Shown: positions 1 to 11,651 of the stretch, one piece after another | Layout of the letters: each line of letters starts with the position of its first letter | Position numbering within the stretch: position 1 is the first letter of the stretch | Assembly: GCA_036023115.1 (NCBI GenBank) | Contig: JAYKKT010000089.1 | Span: forward strand, 9,849,001-9,913,000 | Origin: Brasenia schreberi | Taxonomy: Eukaryota; Streptophyta; Magnoliopsida; Nymphaeales; Cabombaceae | Length of the DNA stretch: 64,000 nt | Direction of reading: 5' to 3' | Translations under genes and position numbers: made by a program | Notes under the pieces: model-generated | The model's database searches: none | The model's input: the letters and a program-made list of their open reading frames with translations, nothing else | What the model was told of the DNA's origin: nothing

Positions 1-999
1 CTCTAATCGAAGGACTATAATAAAACTGAAAAAAGTAATGTATTCATACTTGATAGGGTTCAAAATAATTGAAAGTTGCATATTATACAAAAAATAAAGG
101 CTAAACCGAACATATGAGATTGTTTGATCTCCCTATGGTCTAAGCAATGCGCCTTTCAAGGTTGCACGAAAACGTCGACGTTCTCCATTCGGAAAGATAC
201 CGAAACAGGATTAGCCATCAAAATGTTTCGGCTTCACTTTAAACGTTTATGTAGAATGTCACTTAAAAGACATGTATGACGGTTTTAGCGTGTGTGGTTC
301 GATATGGTGCTTATTATATGTACTCTAGGTGCCTTGTTTGATTTAACTTATTGTTGTTTATTTGTTTTTCTTAACAAGTACTTATCTATACTTATAACAT
401 TTCTTATATACTTATATATTTACATAAAATATATTCATATATGTTTTGCACAATGCATCTATTTTTTCTTTACAAATATACTATATATACTTATAGGTAT
501 ATATACAAGAAAGTGAGAACAACCTCTCATGCTACACATTACTTTATTATAATCATAGTTTGTGCGACCAATTCAATGATAGTCATAAAGTCATTTACCT
601 CACATTATATTTAATCCACTTATGTTTATTAAATAACATCAATCCTTGTATCCATGTTCATAGGTGGCTCGATATGTATTGTTCGTGTGATCATACAAAT
701 GACAATGATCATCTAGGAGAGTATGGCATGAAAGGCTAACAAATCACAATTTCTTATGCACATATTATATATACTTATATTTAGTAGTTGCATATACTTT
801 TTACATAGTACAGTTTTCCCATTTTGTAAATTTTTGAGATTTGTGGTTACCTATGTCTCATGTCTGTTTTCCGTTTTCTTTTTGGTGCAACATAAGTGCC
901 TATTACGGCTCTCACAAGATTGATTAAGATGTTGTCTACAATGTTGAACTGAACTAATCACAGCCAGTGAGAAAGTCGACTTCAGCCATACACACAATA

Positions 1000-1001
1000 T
1001 G

Positions 1002-1046
<45 letters not shown>
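1000..1046. repeat. (TA)n(GA)n microsatellite
   Basis: A run of TA dinucleotides passes directly into about a dozen GA dinucleotides. The same TA-to-GA order recurs at 1484-1598 and 15570-15670. Confidence 0.9.
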
Positions 1047-1464
1047 TGATCATGATTATATTGTATATTTAATGTATCTTTGAAAAATTCGCTGTATGGT
1101 TGAGTTTAGAGGCAAAAAGCACACATATACCTTTTATAAGTATACTTAATTCACATGTCTACTATTTAGTTTTAAAGGAGAGATTTTAAAGGATAGACCA
1201 AGTTGCAACAAACTCATCCGTCTCTCGGAGAGAATGAGAGTTGTTATCATATAACACATCATTCGAACCCTTTCATCCAAGAGATCGATGAAAAAGTAAA
1301 AAAAAAGTAAAAGTTATACTTTTTAATTTTCTTTTTAAAAAGGCAACTTTCAAATTCTTTTCTTTATTGCGCTTATCAGCTTCATGTGTATGAATACCTT
1401 TCACCACTCAAATCATCTTCTACACCCTCAACCAATTTGAACCCATCACAACTACTTTCAAGTA

Positions 1465-1598
<134 letters not shown>

Positions 1599-2309
1599 CG
1601 GTGAGAGTTGTTAGACACCCTCCTCCCATGCTAGATATTACTTTATCATCATCATTATCATTGGTAATCAAGGTATCCATCGGGGCATTGCATTTAATGC
1701 ACAATGGCATGAATCATATTGATCTTGATGAGCAATTTTATGACATAAATCCTTTGATAGAGTTTATTGTTTAGCAACTCTTGATTTTCATATATGTATA
1801 TATATATAATTACAAAGGTGGCGATGTGCGTACAACTGCAGAACTCACTGGGCATATCACAGTTCCTCTGTCTCTCGTAGGTGTCATAAAAGTGGTAGTA
1901 GAATGGCGAAGGTAGCGACGTGCGTACAATTGCAAAACCCAGTGCGCATATCCCAGTTCCTCTGTGTGTGTGTCTAGTGTGTGAACAATATCATGAAAGT
2001 TACACTATTCTCTTTAGCGAGACATTATGCCGCTTGGCAGGTTGCTCATCCAATATCCACCCACTGAACTATCTGTCTTCTAACAATATAAACAGAAACA
2101 CGTATCCCATTTCAAACTCATGACACCCTTGTGAAGTTTACTAGTAGCAAGCCCCAAACTAGAGATATGACGAACTTAACATGATCAAAAACTCCTGACC
2201 ACATAAACGATTGATATTCTTTCCCTCTGGATCGACCACAAACCTTTCTTCTTCTTCAAGAATGCGTTTGACAGCATCTTTGATGTTAATACGTTTAATC
2301 AAGACCGCA

Positions 2310-2391
2310 ATTTCCGGTGCGGGAGCAAATAACCGTGGGCTCTACACAATATTTCCGGTGCCGGAGCAAAAAACCGTGGGCTCTACACAAT
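2310..2391. repeat. Two tandem 41-bp units
   Basis: Units at 2310-2350 and 2351-2391 begin ATTTCCGGTG and end GGGCTCTACACAAT. By eye they differ at two positions. They abut exactly, so this is a recent tandem duplication. Just upstream (about 2210-2300) the minus strand reads as a coding-like hydrophilic stretch (KRILEEEERFVVDPEGKN) with no recognisable family, so it may be a gene or transposon relic. Confidence 0.85.
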
Positions 2392-3071
2392 AGCCCCTGC
2401 ATTCAGCCATGCTTTAGTTTTCCTAATTTTCCAAGTTTTGTATGGAAAGTTTACCAAGGTGGAGCCATAGTCCACGTTGTACTCTGGGATCTATCCATGG
2501 ACTCAACCGTGGACTATACTTGACAAAAATCCTATTTTGAGCAAGGTGGGGCCCCCCCACCTTGGCTCATTGTTGATCTGCCACTGATGTCACTTATGAA
2601 ATCACCAACACAACGTCATATAAGACCCTTTCTCTTCAAGAATTTAGACTCTGCTTCCAAGCAGCTTCCTTTCTCCTTATTGCTTGTCTTTTTATTGATC
2701 ATCCCTCCCAAAATTCCGTATATAACCATTGGTTTCACACCAAATAGCAATCTTTAGTTGAGAAACCCTGAGCTTGAGTTGGGAGGCAAGCTTTTGGTGC
2801 CATCAATCTTGGGTTAGGTAGAGTCATATCAGGTTTGCACATCTCCTGCATTGAACTCGCAACGATGACCATCTAGAGGTAAGGTGATTGTCTTTGAGGG
2901 GAAGGAACTTCTTAAGTAAGCACTGGACACGCAAGCCGAACCCAATAAGAAAATTTCCGCGATCAGCTGAAATAAAAGGTCTAACAGCGATTTGGGGTTA
3001 TCGCGAGCTTGACACTCGTCAAACAGCGAAATCATAGACGAAGAAGAAGAAGGAAGAATGGTGCTATAACA
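2392..3071. other. Upstream region of the ERF pseudogene
   Basis: No convincing gene. A TATA-like CCGTATATAA lies near 2717-2726, about 350 bp before the ERF ATG, and could be the old promoter core. The rest is ordinary mixed sequence. The open frames are short and lack family features. Confidence 0.4.
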
Positions 3072-3450
3072 ATGTTACCTCATGCCAGTGCATTGAACAC
3101 CAAGTTGCAAGCAGAGCTCCCCCTTGATGAGAATGACTCTGGAGACATGATCCTGTTTGAAGTGTTGAACCAGGCCAAGACCAGTGGCTGGTCTCTAGAG
3201 AAGGCTGGCAGCAAGCAGCATGCAAGTAATTCTCCCCAAGGTGAGGGTTCGAGCCAGAAGCACTATCGGGGTGTGCGGCGGCGGCCATGGGGCAAGTTTG
3301 CAGCTGAGATCCGGGACTCATCGCGCCCGGTTTCGCGCATGTGGCTGGGTACGTTTGACACTGCTGAGGAGGCTGCCTTGGCATATGACGGTTGCATTTC
3401 AGATGCGTGGTTCTAAGGCACTGCTCAACTTCCCAGTGGAAGTGCTTTGA
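3072..3450 (+). pseudogene. AP2/ERF transcription factor (group IX-like), frameshifted
   Basis: ERF proteins bind GCC-box promoters through one AP2 domain. The ATG at 3072 opens MLPHASALN; the acidic [11 protein letters not shown] and the following SGW resemble the leader of ERF1/ERF5-type (group IX) factors. The AP2 domain starts at [19 protein letters not shown] and runs through [17 protein letters not shown] with the DNA-contacting Arg and Trp residues intact. At about 3388-3396 the expected 'AYDRAAF' codons are two bases short, so the original frame stops at 3413-3415 (SDAWF). The proper end of the domain ([17 protein letters not shown], stop 3448-3450) continues in another frame. The break removes the last AP2 helix, so the product would be a truncated factor. 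A sequencing error is the alternative. The longer open frame starting at 3009 uses TTG and is not a real start. Confidence 0.8.
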
Positions 3451-3522
3451 GTTCTCTATATGCACATGCATTGATATGAGTAACTATGCACAATTAGATC
3501 AATGGCACACAGAGCTTTTGCA

Positions 3523-3621
3523 TTAGCTCATCTGGCAGGCTCTATAACACCCATGCTGCAGGCGATGAGTTCAATTTCTGTAGGATGCATATGTGGTATA
3601 TGTTAAGATTTGACTTCCTAT
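3523..3621 (+). repeat. tRNA-like SINE fragment
   Basis: An A-box-like 'TTAGCTCATCTGG' is followed by a B-box-like 'GAGTTCAATTTC' and a 3' part ending 'GACTTCCTATT'. It resembles the copies at 5586 and 10908, which end in 'CGGCCTCCC.TTGTAACC'. It abuts the LINE fragment at 3622. Confidence 0.4.
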
Positions 3622-3910
3622 TATAACAACAACAACTAATCCTTTTTCATATATTAGATGGGTCGGTTACATTGATTCTTTGTTCCCATAAAGTTGATCA
3701 TGTGTCATGTTAATATTTAATTCAATATAAACTAAATCATTCTTTATTATTTTCTTTCAACACTTCTATGGTCTTCTTCTTCTTTTAGCATATTAACAAC
3801 CTAGTTTCTCGTATCTTCTTATTAAAACTTCCTTTAATATTCTTTCTACATGTTTAAATCATCTTAAACAATTTTTTCTCATTTTATCATTATAAAAAAT
3901 CTAAAATAAA
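3622..3910 (-). mobile_element. RTE-clade LINE, 3' end fragment
   Basis: The (CAA)n start, then 'CTAATCC.TTTTCATATATTAGATGGGTCGG', matches on the minus strand the 3' end of the LINE at 54125-60617, with its (TTG)n tail. About 290 bp remain and the copy is well diverged. It is 5'-truncated, as expected from incomplete target-primed reverse transcription. Confidence 0.75.
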
Positions 3911-4957
3911 CGACCTCAAAAAATTGATGGGTTCCGTTATCGGCAACCACTCCCAAAGATCATTCATAGATTTACATCACTAGCAATCCTTCTTTAGTCG
4001 CTCTAAAGTAAGAAGTCACTAACAAATTGTTCACTCGTTAGGAAGAACCAAAAGCCTGCTATGCCTAATAGTGAGTTAGCCCACATCGCATAGTGAAGCT
4101 TTTCTTTGATAGCACACGTCGACAATCTAAGCCAGCATAACCTGGAAGAGTAACCCTTCCTCTTCATGCTTTTCCTGTGGCCAGAAACATGACCAGATCG
4201 AAACCGATCTACCGATACCAGAACCAATTGAACCGAGTTGGTTTCAAACCGTCTGTAGTTAAGTTTTATATATTTTTTCCAACATCCCTTAACACAGAAC
4301 CCAGAATTGACCATGTCTATGTAGAAGGGTTGTAATTGAGTGTCTCGGAGATGGGTATACCCAAACCGGCCTCGTACCCATACCCTAGAAGATCACCCGC
4401 CTCTCTTCCATGCTTGCCCCATGGCCACAGGGCACAAGTATGAAATTACTGGTAGCAACGAAATGGGTCAAATATCGGTGTACCTCTACCCGGCATAGTA
4501 CCCAAACCAACTTTGTGTCGCAATTGCACCCTTACCCACGAAGGAAAAAATTCAACTTCTTTTTGGTGTATGTCCAAACCTAGCTTCCAAAAACCAAACC
4601 GAAATCCGAAGAGGAAGTCATGTAAGCATTTATCCCAACATGATCATGTTTTAACCAAAAGGCAGAAAACAAGAGTCCTATTAGGATCCTGGATATACAA
4701 ACACACATGCGCCCGCGTGTGTGTAAAGAACTCCACACAAGAAAGAATGATACCGAAGTATGCAACAAATCAAGTTAGCAAATCAACACTTAAATCAAAT
4801 ACCACAACAAAAGGATGAAAGAAAATGAATTGAAAAAAAATGGCAAGAACACACCTAAAAATATTCATGGACAAACTAACGAATTCAATTAGCACACTAG
4901 ACAAAATAAATAAATAAAAACAGGTTAAAATCACTTCAAGATTCTTAGGGCCAGGTT
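3911..4957. other. Spacer between ERF pseudogene and RABA1 3' end
   Basis: No gene recognised. About 4195-4510 contains ACC/GGT-rich imperfect repeats ('ACCCAAACC', 'ACCCATACC') of the kind found in non-autonomous hAT-like elements. The 3' part must include the untranslated end of the minus-strand RABA1 gene. Open frames at 4003-4314 and 4513-4818 have no family features. Confidence 0.5.
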
Positions 4958-7900
4958 TTAAGCAGAGCAGCATCCAACTTTCTTCACAGCAGATACATCA
5001 TCCTTATTGCCCATATCAATCGTCTGTCCCTTCGGCAATGCCGCCGGGTCGTCTCCGATGTCCAGAGCTTTTTTGCTAACCACGCGATATATCTGAGAGA
5101 GCACTTCTGTAAAAGCATTCTCCACATTCATGGATTCTAAAGCTGAGGTTTCCATGAAGAATGCGCTCTCTCGTTCCGCAAATGCTTTTGCATCCTCCGT
5201 TGTGACAGCCCGTAGGTGACGAAGGTCGGCTTTGTTGCCGACGAGCATGACCACGATATTGGCATCTGTGTGATCCCTGAGCTCCTTCAACCATCTCTCC
5301 ACATTCTCAAATGTAACATGGCGAGAGACGTCATAAACAAGCAGTGCACCAACAGCCCCTCGATAGTATGCACTGGTAATAGCGCGGTATCTTTTGGAAG
5401 AAAAGAAAAAAGACAACTCAGTCATCAAGATTATATCACAAAAGTCGAAAGGTTGAACTGGCAATGACACTAAGCTGATGCATTTCAGATCTAACGAACA
5501 ATTAGATATGGTGGGAAGTCAGAGCTGGAAAAGAAAACTAATTAAAGGGTTTCTTTTCAATATAACTACTTAAATGCTTGGACACTGAGCGTTAGATCAA
5601 CTGGCAGGGTTCGCAGGGAATGCATGTTCGTGTTAAGGTTTCGGCCTCCCATTGTAACCAAAAAAGAAAACGACTACTTAAGTTGGCAAGAACCAAACAA
5701 TGAAAGAAAGGTGGCAATGTTGCTTGAAATTCAAAGTCTTAGTATCAGCAATATTTTTCAGATACTTACAGTAATAAAGGAGAAAGACAAAAGGAGAGTG
5801 ACACAAAACCTAGAAAAGAAGTGCTACAAGGGCAGCAACATGAAATGAGAAACAACCCAGAGACTTCCCAAATCATCATGTTAGGAACAACAGGCTTCAA
5901 CAATGAATGCCTTTACCAGAAAGCAAGGGGATTCTGCCAGGCAAAAAATAGTCTCCGATATTGTATGTACCATTCAGTTTTCTAATACTTCAATAAAAGA
6001 ACTGGTTATGATGTGACTGCAAAGGGCGAACCTGAGTTGACACAGGCCAAGTCATATCCTTCTCTTTTGTTATATTCAGCATATATAGTCAAGATACATC
6101 GGACCATCGGTCAAGATGGAAAAAGTTATGCAGAACAATTAGGGTATGGCTCAGACTTGTTCAGAATGCTACGTGCTGGGTCAGGACATGGATTTATCAT
6201 GTCAGACTTGTTCCTAGACATATCTTCCCCAATTTGGGGAAGAAGCTTTTATTCTATATGCCAATTCTAAAGGCGCCCTTGCTCATACACTGTCAAGTAC
6301 GTAAAAGTTATAGTCTAGGCTTTAATACACTAGAACAGAGTATGCAACAAGATTCCAAAACCGAACAATTAGCCAAAGTTAATGAGCAAATTTACTAAAG
6401 GAAAACGAATCCCGCACATTTTATACATTGGCTTGCTTGGTTACATCTTTACTTTCCTTTAGAAGTCTTCGCCAATTCAACGGCACCACACAAATCTTCA
6501 AGGGCACAGCAAGTTCATATCAAGATATATACCGCTTAAAACCACCTCTAACCTTCCATACCACAATCCCTAATAAATCAGCATGATTAGATCAATAGAG
6601 AGTTCTGGGTTTACCTGCCATAACCACTTGGGAAAAACATCTCTTCCATAGATACCCTTTTCTTATAATACTCTTCCATAGATACTTATGTGAAGGCGTG
6701 TGGTGGACAAGGCTTTGATGCGAGCATGCCGATCACAAGAGTTATTCCAGCTCTCTCTTCATAAGTGATAACCGACTTGTTCCATTCTATAAGCAGAAAA
6801 AACCAACCTCCTAATGCATCATTCAGTTCATTATGTCCGGGAAGAGCAATTTCAATTATCTCTTCATACCTGGTTTCACCCCAACAAGCATAACTCAACC
6901 AAACAAGCCATCCTGCACTTAATTGGCTCATAGACGATCTTTATTCTTCTGGAGAACGGCAACATCCAAAAGTCACAATCATAACTTGATTCCATGTGCA
7001 TGTGTAATTATTTGTAATTCATTTTCACTACCAGGAAAAATTCCAGCCACAAGCTTGTGATCATGCATTATGTTTCCCATAAATGCAGGTAATGATTGAC
7101 CATGGTCCTCAAAGTACTTATGAAATGCTCCTACCTGACTAGGTAATGGTAAATCCCATCTTGAGAAGGGGCCAAAAAAAGAGTGAACGTTTTAATTAAT
7201 TGTAATGAGGAGGAAGTGATACAACAACAACTAAGCCTTTTCCCATACTATATGGGGTCGGGCTACATGAATTCTTTGTTTCCAAAGAGCCCTATCATGT
7301 GCCATGTTAGCGGTTAACTCACAATAAGCTAGATCACTCTTTATTTTTTCCTTCCAACACTTTTGTGGTCATCCTCTACCTCTTTTAATACTTTCAAAAT
7401 CTAGTTTTTCATACCTTCTTACAAGTTCTTTTGACCTTCTTTCTATATGTCTAAACAATCTTAAACAATATTCTCTCATTTTATCTTCTATTGGTGTCAC
7501 TCCTAGTTTGTTTCTAATAACCTCATTATGCATATGGTCTTTTCTTGTATGATCACTCATCTATCTCAACATCTTCATTTCTGTCACTGACATCTTTTGT
7601 ACATGTTGACGATTAACTGCCCAACACACAAAACCATAAAACACGACAGGTCTAATTATTGATCTATAATATTTACCTTTTAACTTTAATGGTATTATCA
7701 CAAAGAATATCAGATGCTCCTCTCCATTTTAACCAACCAACATTAATTCTATGTGTAACATCTCCATTAATTCTTCCATTACTCTGAAAAATTGACCCTA
7801 GGTATTTAAAACTTTCTTTTTGGGGATGCAATGTTTGCCAATTTTAATTTCTACGTCCTCTGAAGTAACCAAATGATCAAATTTACGTTCTATATATTTT

Positions 7901-10017
7901 GTCTTTGTTCTACTAAGTTGGAAGCCTTTACTTTCTAATGTTTCTCTCCATAGTTCGCTTGCACGTACCATAATTTTAGCAAAGGCTTTAAGATATGGCT
8001 TGATAAAAAATGTAATGGCCCTTGCTTATTTTTCACTGCATTCGTGCTTTGCAGCGCATCGCTAAGAGGGAATGCCTCAACGCAATGCTCATAATTTGTG
8101 TAATTCATGGTATAAAAATCCGACAAAGTTTTACACGGGTTGTCGAAAGCCTAACACAAACCTCCTTCTTGTTATAGGCAATTCATTAAGCGTCATCCAA
8201 GTTGATGACTGAATACTGTTGCCGTATCATTATCTGGTGAAAGTCACATTCCCAGTGTATAGATACGAAACTACACAAGCACCACATATGCCTTCTAACT
8301 TCTACTAACTGCACAAGTTCATCTGTTTATTTGGGCCCCCATACCAAGATCCCAATCACAGGTATAGCACTTTATTTGTTGTTAATAGAAACTCAGATAT
8401 GGTTGTAATCCACACCATTTCATGTTTTCCTTTTAAAGATGATAACAAGGTAGAGTAGATTTCTTTCCGGTGTTACTTCATGATGATTGGGTTCATATCA
8501 CTAATACATTTCATGTGAATTAAAATTCAAAGAGCCTCATCCTTTCCCTGTGCAGGAGTCAAACCTCGGTAAAAGTTATTCACAGCATAGATATGAATTT
8601 GCACAACCTCATTCAGCAGTGCGTGGTAAGCAGCACAGAAAGAACTCTCCCACCACAAACTCGAGAGGCCTAGGATGCACAATAGTTACGAGAATCTTAA
8701 TAAGCCTGCGGAAAGATTAAATAATGTGATCCTCTGAAACTTTGCAACACTCCTAGAAATGAAAGGACTTCTCCAATATAAAGTCAACCTTCTCCGCAAA
8801 AGTTCTCCTCGTGGCAAGAGAAAATGTAGTTCCCTTTTGTAAAACCTACACACAACTTCAAGGGCTCTTGGCTAAAAAACGAAGAGTAATATTTGATGAC
8901 ATCACACGTTAGAACCATCACATGTAATCATTTCTTACACGCATGACATCTCGTGAAAAAATATACTGCCTCATGCATTGCTTCTTGCAGCCACTTACCC
9001 GAGCAACTATTTGTACTACACGACTAGTGCCTACAGAAATCATGGCTACGGCTACCCATTTCTTTCCCTAAGGTACATAACAAGCCACGTAGTTTTCAAT
9101 TGAATCGAATCATCTAACATAATGGCACAACGCATGGTGACCAACTTGCCACAGGGGTGATTTCAATTAAATCAAATCATCTAGAACAACGCCACAACCA
9201 TACACCCCTACGACCAACTTGCCATAGCGGATGATCCATTCTTTCTGTCTATTAAAGTAATATATGCCAACACACGTAACATAAATAATAGCTGAAGTCT
9301 TTTCAAACCTATCAAACTTTTGTACTTTGTCCCATGCCGACAGCTATCTTCTCCAAATAACTCCGCTATAATCTCCAGGTCTCACGAGTCTAATAATGAT
9401 TCTCTACGAAAGATATCCTCCTTGAATGGTTGACTTAGTATGATACCATGCAGCAAAAGCTAATCAGCGTCCTAGTAGAAATTTTTTAGTCGCTCAACTC
9501 CATAGATTCCTCGTAGTCAAAATATATCAATCGTCTGAATCTGGAACGTACGAAACTATACGGAAACGAAATATTTGGGGATTATTTGATATTTTTCATT
9601 AAAGGTCAGCAAAAACCTAAACAAAAGAGGTAACACCAAGAAGATCCCCAAAATCCATCACGAAAACGGGAATCGTCATATGCAAAACAATAAATGAAGC
9701 ATCCTAACTTTAACCAGATCTATCAATTCAAAGCACCAAAGACATAAACGAAAATGAGAAATGACGGGGGAAATAGGAAGAAGCAATCGGAATGCTAACC
9801 GTTCTTGGCCGGCAGTGTCCCAAATCTGCGCCTTGACGACCTTATCGTCTACACGGATATTCCTCGTCGCGAACTCAACGCCGATCGTCGATTTCGACTC
9901 GAGACTGAACTCGTTCTTCGTGAATCTGGATAGGAGATTCGATTTTCCGACGCCGGAATCTCCGATCAAAACAACCTTGAACAAGTAATCATAATCATCG
10001 TCGGCTCTGTACGCCAT
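4958..10017 (-). CDS. RABA1f: Rab GTPase, RABA1 (Rab11-related) type
   Basis: Small GTPase of secretory and recycling traffic at the trans-Golgi/early endosome. Exon 1 is 10017-9800 and exon 2 is 5390-4958; the intron (9799-5391, GT..AG, 4,409 bp) splits the Arg codon after WDTAGQE, the usual RABA intron position. The joined frame is 651 nt, 216 residues, the normal family length. Motifs in order: P-loop GDSGVGKS (about 19-26), switch [11 protein letters not shown] with its Thr, WDTAGQE (about 67-73), GNKADL (nucleotide base), TSALES, and a C-terminal GCCSA whose paired cysteines suit geranylgeranylation. No stop or frameshift is seen. The opening [20 protein letters not shown] matches RABA1f-like proteins; assignment to that exact member is inference. 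The intron carries a LINE and a SINE-like fragment, apparently tolerated. Confidence 0.93.
5586..5668 (+). repeat. tRNA-like SINE fragment in RABA1 intron
   Basis: 'GCGTTAGATCAACTGGCAGG' resembles a tRNA A box and D arm, and 'GGTTTCGGCCTCCCATTGTA' is shared with the copy at 10908-11013. It lies in the RABA1 intron, antisense to the gene. Confidence 0.4.
5669..7218. other. RABA1 intron, unique part
   Basis: No gene recognised. The sequence is AT-rich and intronic. Open frames at 6013-6270 and 6686-6931 lack family features. Confidence 0.6.
7219..8160 (-). mobile_element. Internally deleted RTE LINE in RABA1 intron
   Basis: Read on the minus strand, about 8126-7960 matches the 5' end of the LINE at 54125 ([19 protein letters not shown] versus [19 protein letters not shown]). 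From about 7945 the match jumps to the end of the reverse-transcriptase ORF ([13 protein letters not shown]), then the C-terminal [18 protein letters not shown] region and the (TTG)n tail at 7219. More than 2 kb of endonuclease and reverse transcriptase is missing. Both element ends survive, so this is an internal deletion rather than the usual 5' truncation. Confidence 0.75.
8161..9675. other. RABA1 intron, 5' part
   Basis: No gene or clear repeat family. 'TTCAATT.AATC.AATCATCTA' occurs twice, near 9098-9116 and 9162-9182, each followed by 'CGACCAACTTGCCA'-like text, indicating a small tandem duplication of roughly 60 bp spacing. Confidence 0.5.
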
Positions 10018-11583
10018 CTCCCTTCGCCTCTCCGATTGTAGAAATCCGAGAGGAGAAATTCAAAACTGTTGAACGAATCCAAGGCTCAATCTGCACTTCC
10101 TTAAATCCGGAAACCGTGATCAGTTAATGCAAGAGGAATCCTTCGCTAAGAAAGAGAAGAGAATTTGGGGAAGACAACGATCAACAAACGTCTCCTCTTT
10201 CCTGGCATTCAACGGATCCTTTTATTTCCTTCTGTCCGCTGTCAATGAGAGCTTGCGTCTAACTGGTTTTCAAAAACGTCTTTCTTTTCTATTAATAAGA
10301 AAACAGATTAACAGTTAATATTTTAATATTTAATAAGGCTGACAATAAAACGGACGACACGAAAACGAGGACGAAGAAGGTGGTGGAAGTTACGGCTTAG
10401 GCCGGCTGGCAACTGTAGACCTGACCCGATCTGACACGAAAAATATGTTAGGGTCCTGGGTTAGACACTTCAGGTCAGGTCCGTGATAAATCGGGTCAGA
10501 TCCAAGTTGACCCAGAACCACCTGTAATGTATATATTAATGTGACATTGATGTCTAACAAAATGCGTATATTCTCCATATAGTGTGTATACAAATATGTG
10601 AATTACTACATTATTATTAATATATTTGATATATACAGAATATGAAAAACCGAATCATGCATGCTTGTGAGATGTTACTCATCTTCACACATTGCTTTAG
10701 AGTGATATAAGAGTAATTTTAAAAAAATTAAGGATTTAAAAAAATATTATTATTACACACAAAACAATGATCGAAAATGAGTAATCAAGATCCAACTACT
10801 ATGTAGTATAAACATACAATTGTAAATGAATATTTTGAACCTAAACTCTACCAAATCGTGTCCAGGTCTTCAAAATGGAGCCATAAAAGCAGAGTTGGGT
10901 CACACCCAAAACATTAGCTCAATTGGCAGGGATTGCAGGTGAGAAGTCCGGTTCCATGCAGGTGCACGTTCTTTTATTAGGATTCGGCCTCCCTTTGTAA
11001 CCAAAACGAAAAATTGAGTTGGGTCTCGGACAACACCTGTTTTAACCTGGACCTCAGGTGACCCAACCCAGATCTGACCCATTAACCCAATTTGCCACCA
11101 AAAATGAATTAGCTTGTATTTAACTAGTTTAACACGAATACAGAACGACAAGAAACAAAACAGAAAGTACTGCTAATATAATAAACGACATTAAAACCCT
11201 AATCCAAATACAATCTAAAGGGTCACCTTCATGTTCACTGAAACAATCGAAGAAAATCATATTGCATTCAGGTGACCTATTTTCAACACGAAATTATCCG
11301 CCTATAGTATGCAACGATGTTGCGTATAGGGTTGGCTATATTATTCATAACATAGGAGGGACACGAGAACCTTTTGTTAACACGAAAATCCCCAATTAAA
11401 AGCTTGGTTAAAAACATTGGAAATTAAGCCATGCGTAAGTAAACGTGATTGAGTAAGCGTTTACTGTACTTAGGAGTGCTCATGGAACTGCCAGAAGCAA
11501 ACCAAATCAGCGGTTCGATTCAGTTCAGTTCTAGTAAGAATAAAACCTAACAGTTTGGTTCCAGTAGTAGATCTGAACTAAAC

Positions 11584-11585
<2 letters not shown>
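10018..11585. other. Spacer upstream of RABA1
   Basis: Holds the RABA1 promoter and 5' UTR (transcription runs leftwards from here), but no TATA element stands out. 10395-11090 contains scattered 'GACCCGA/TCGGGTC' blocks typical of non-autonomous hAT-like elements, with an embedded SINE-like fragment at 10908-11013. No coding region recognised. Confidence 0.5.
10908..11013 (+). repeat. tRNA-like SINE fragment
   Basis: A-box-like 'TTAGCTCAATTGGCAGGG', then B-box-like 'CCGGTTCCATGC', then the shared 3' text 'GATTCGGCCTCCCTTTGTAA' and A-rich sequence. It is the best preserved of three related copies (3523, 5586, 10908). Confidence 0.5.

Positions 11586-11650
<65 letters not shown>
11586..11650. 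repeat. (TA)n microsatellite
   Basis: An uninterrupted TA run of about 65 bp. Confidence 0.95.

Positions 11651-11651
<1 letters not shown>

Noticed and set aside
3064..3471. 135-codon minus-strand frame opposite the ERF
   Set aside because: It is an antisense shadow of the AP2 coding sequence with no family features.
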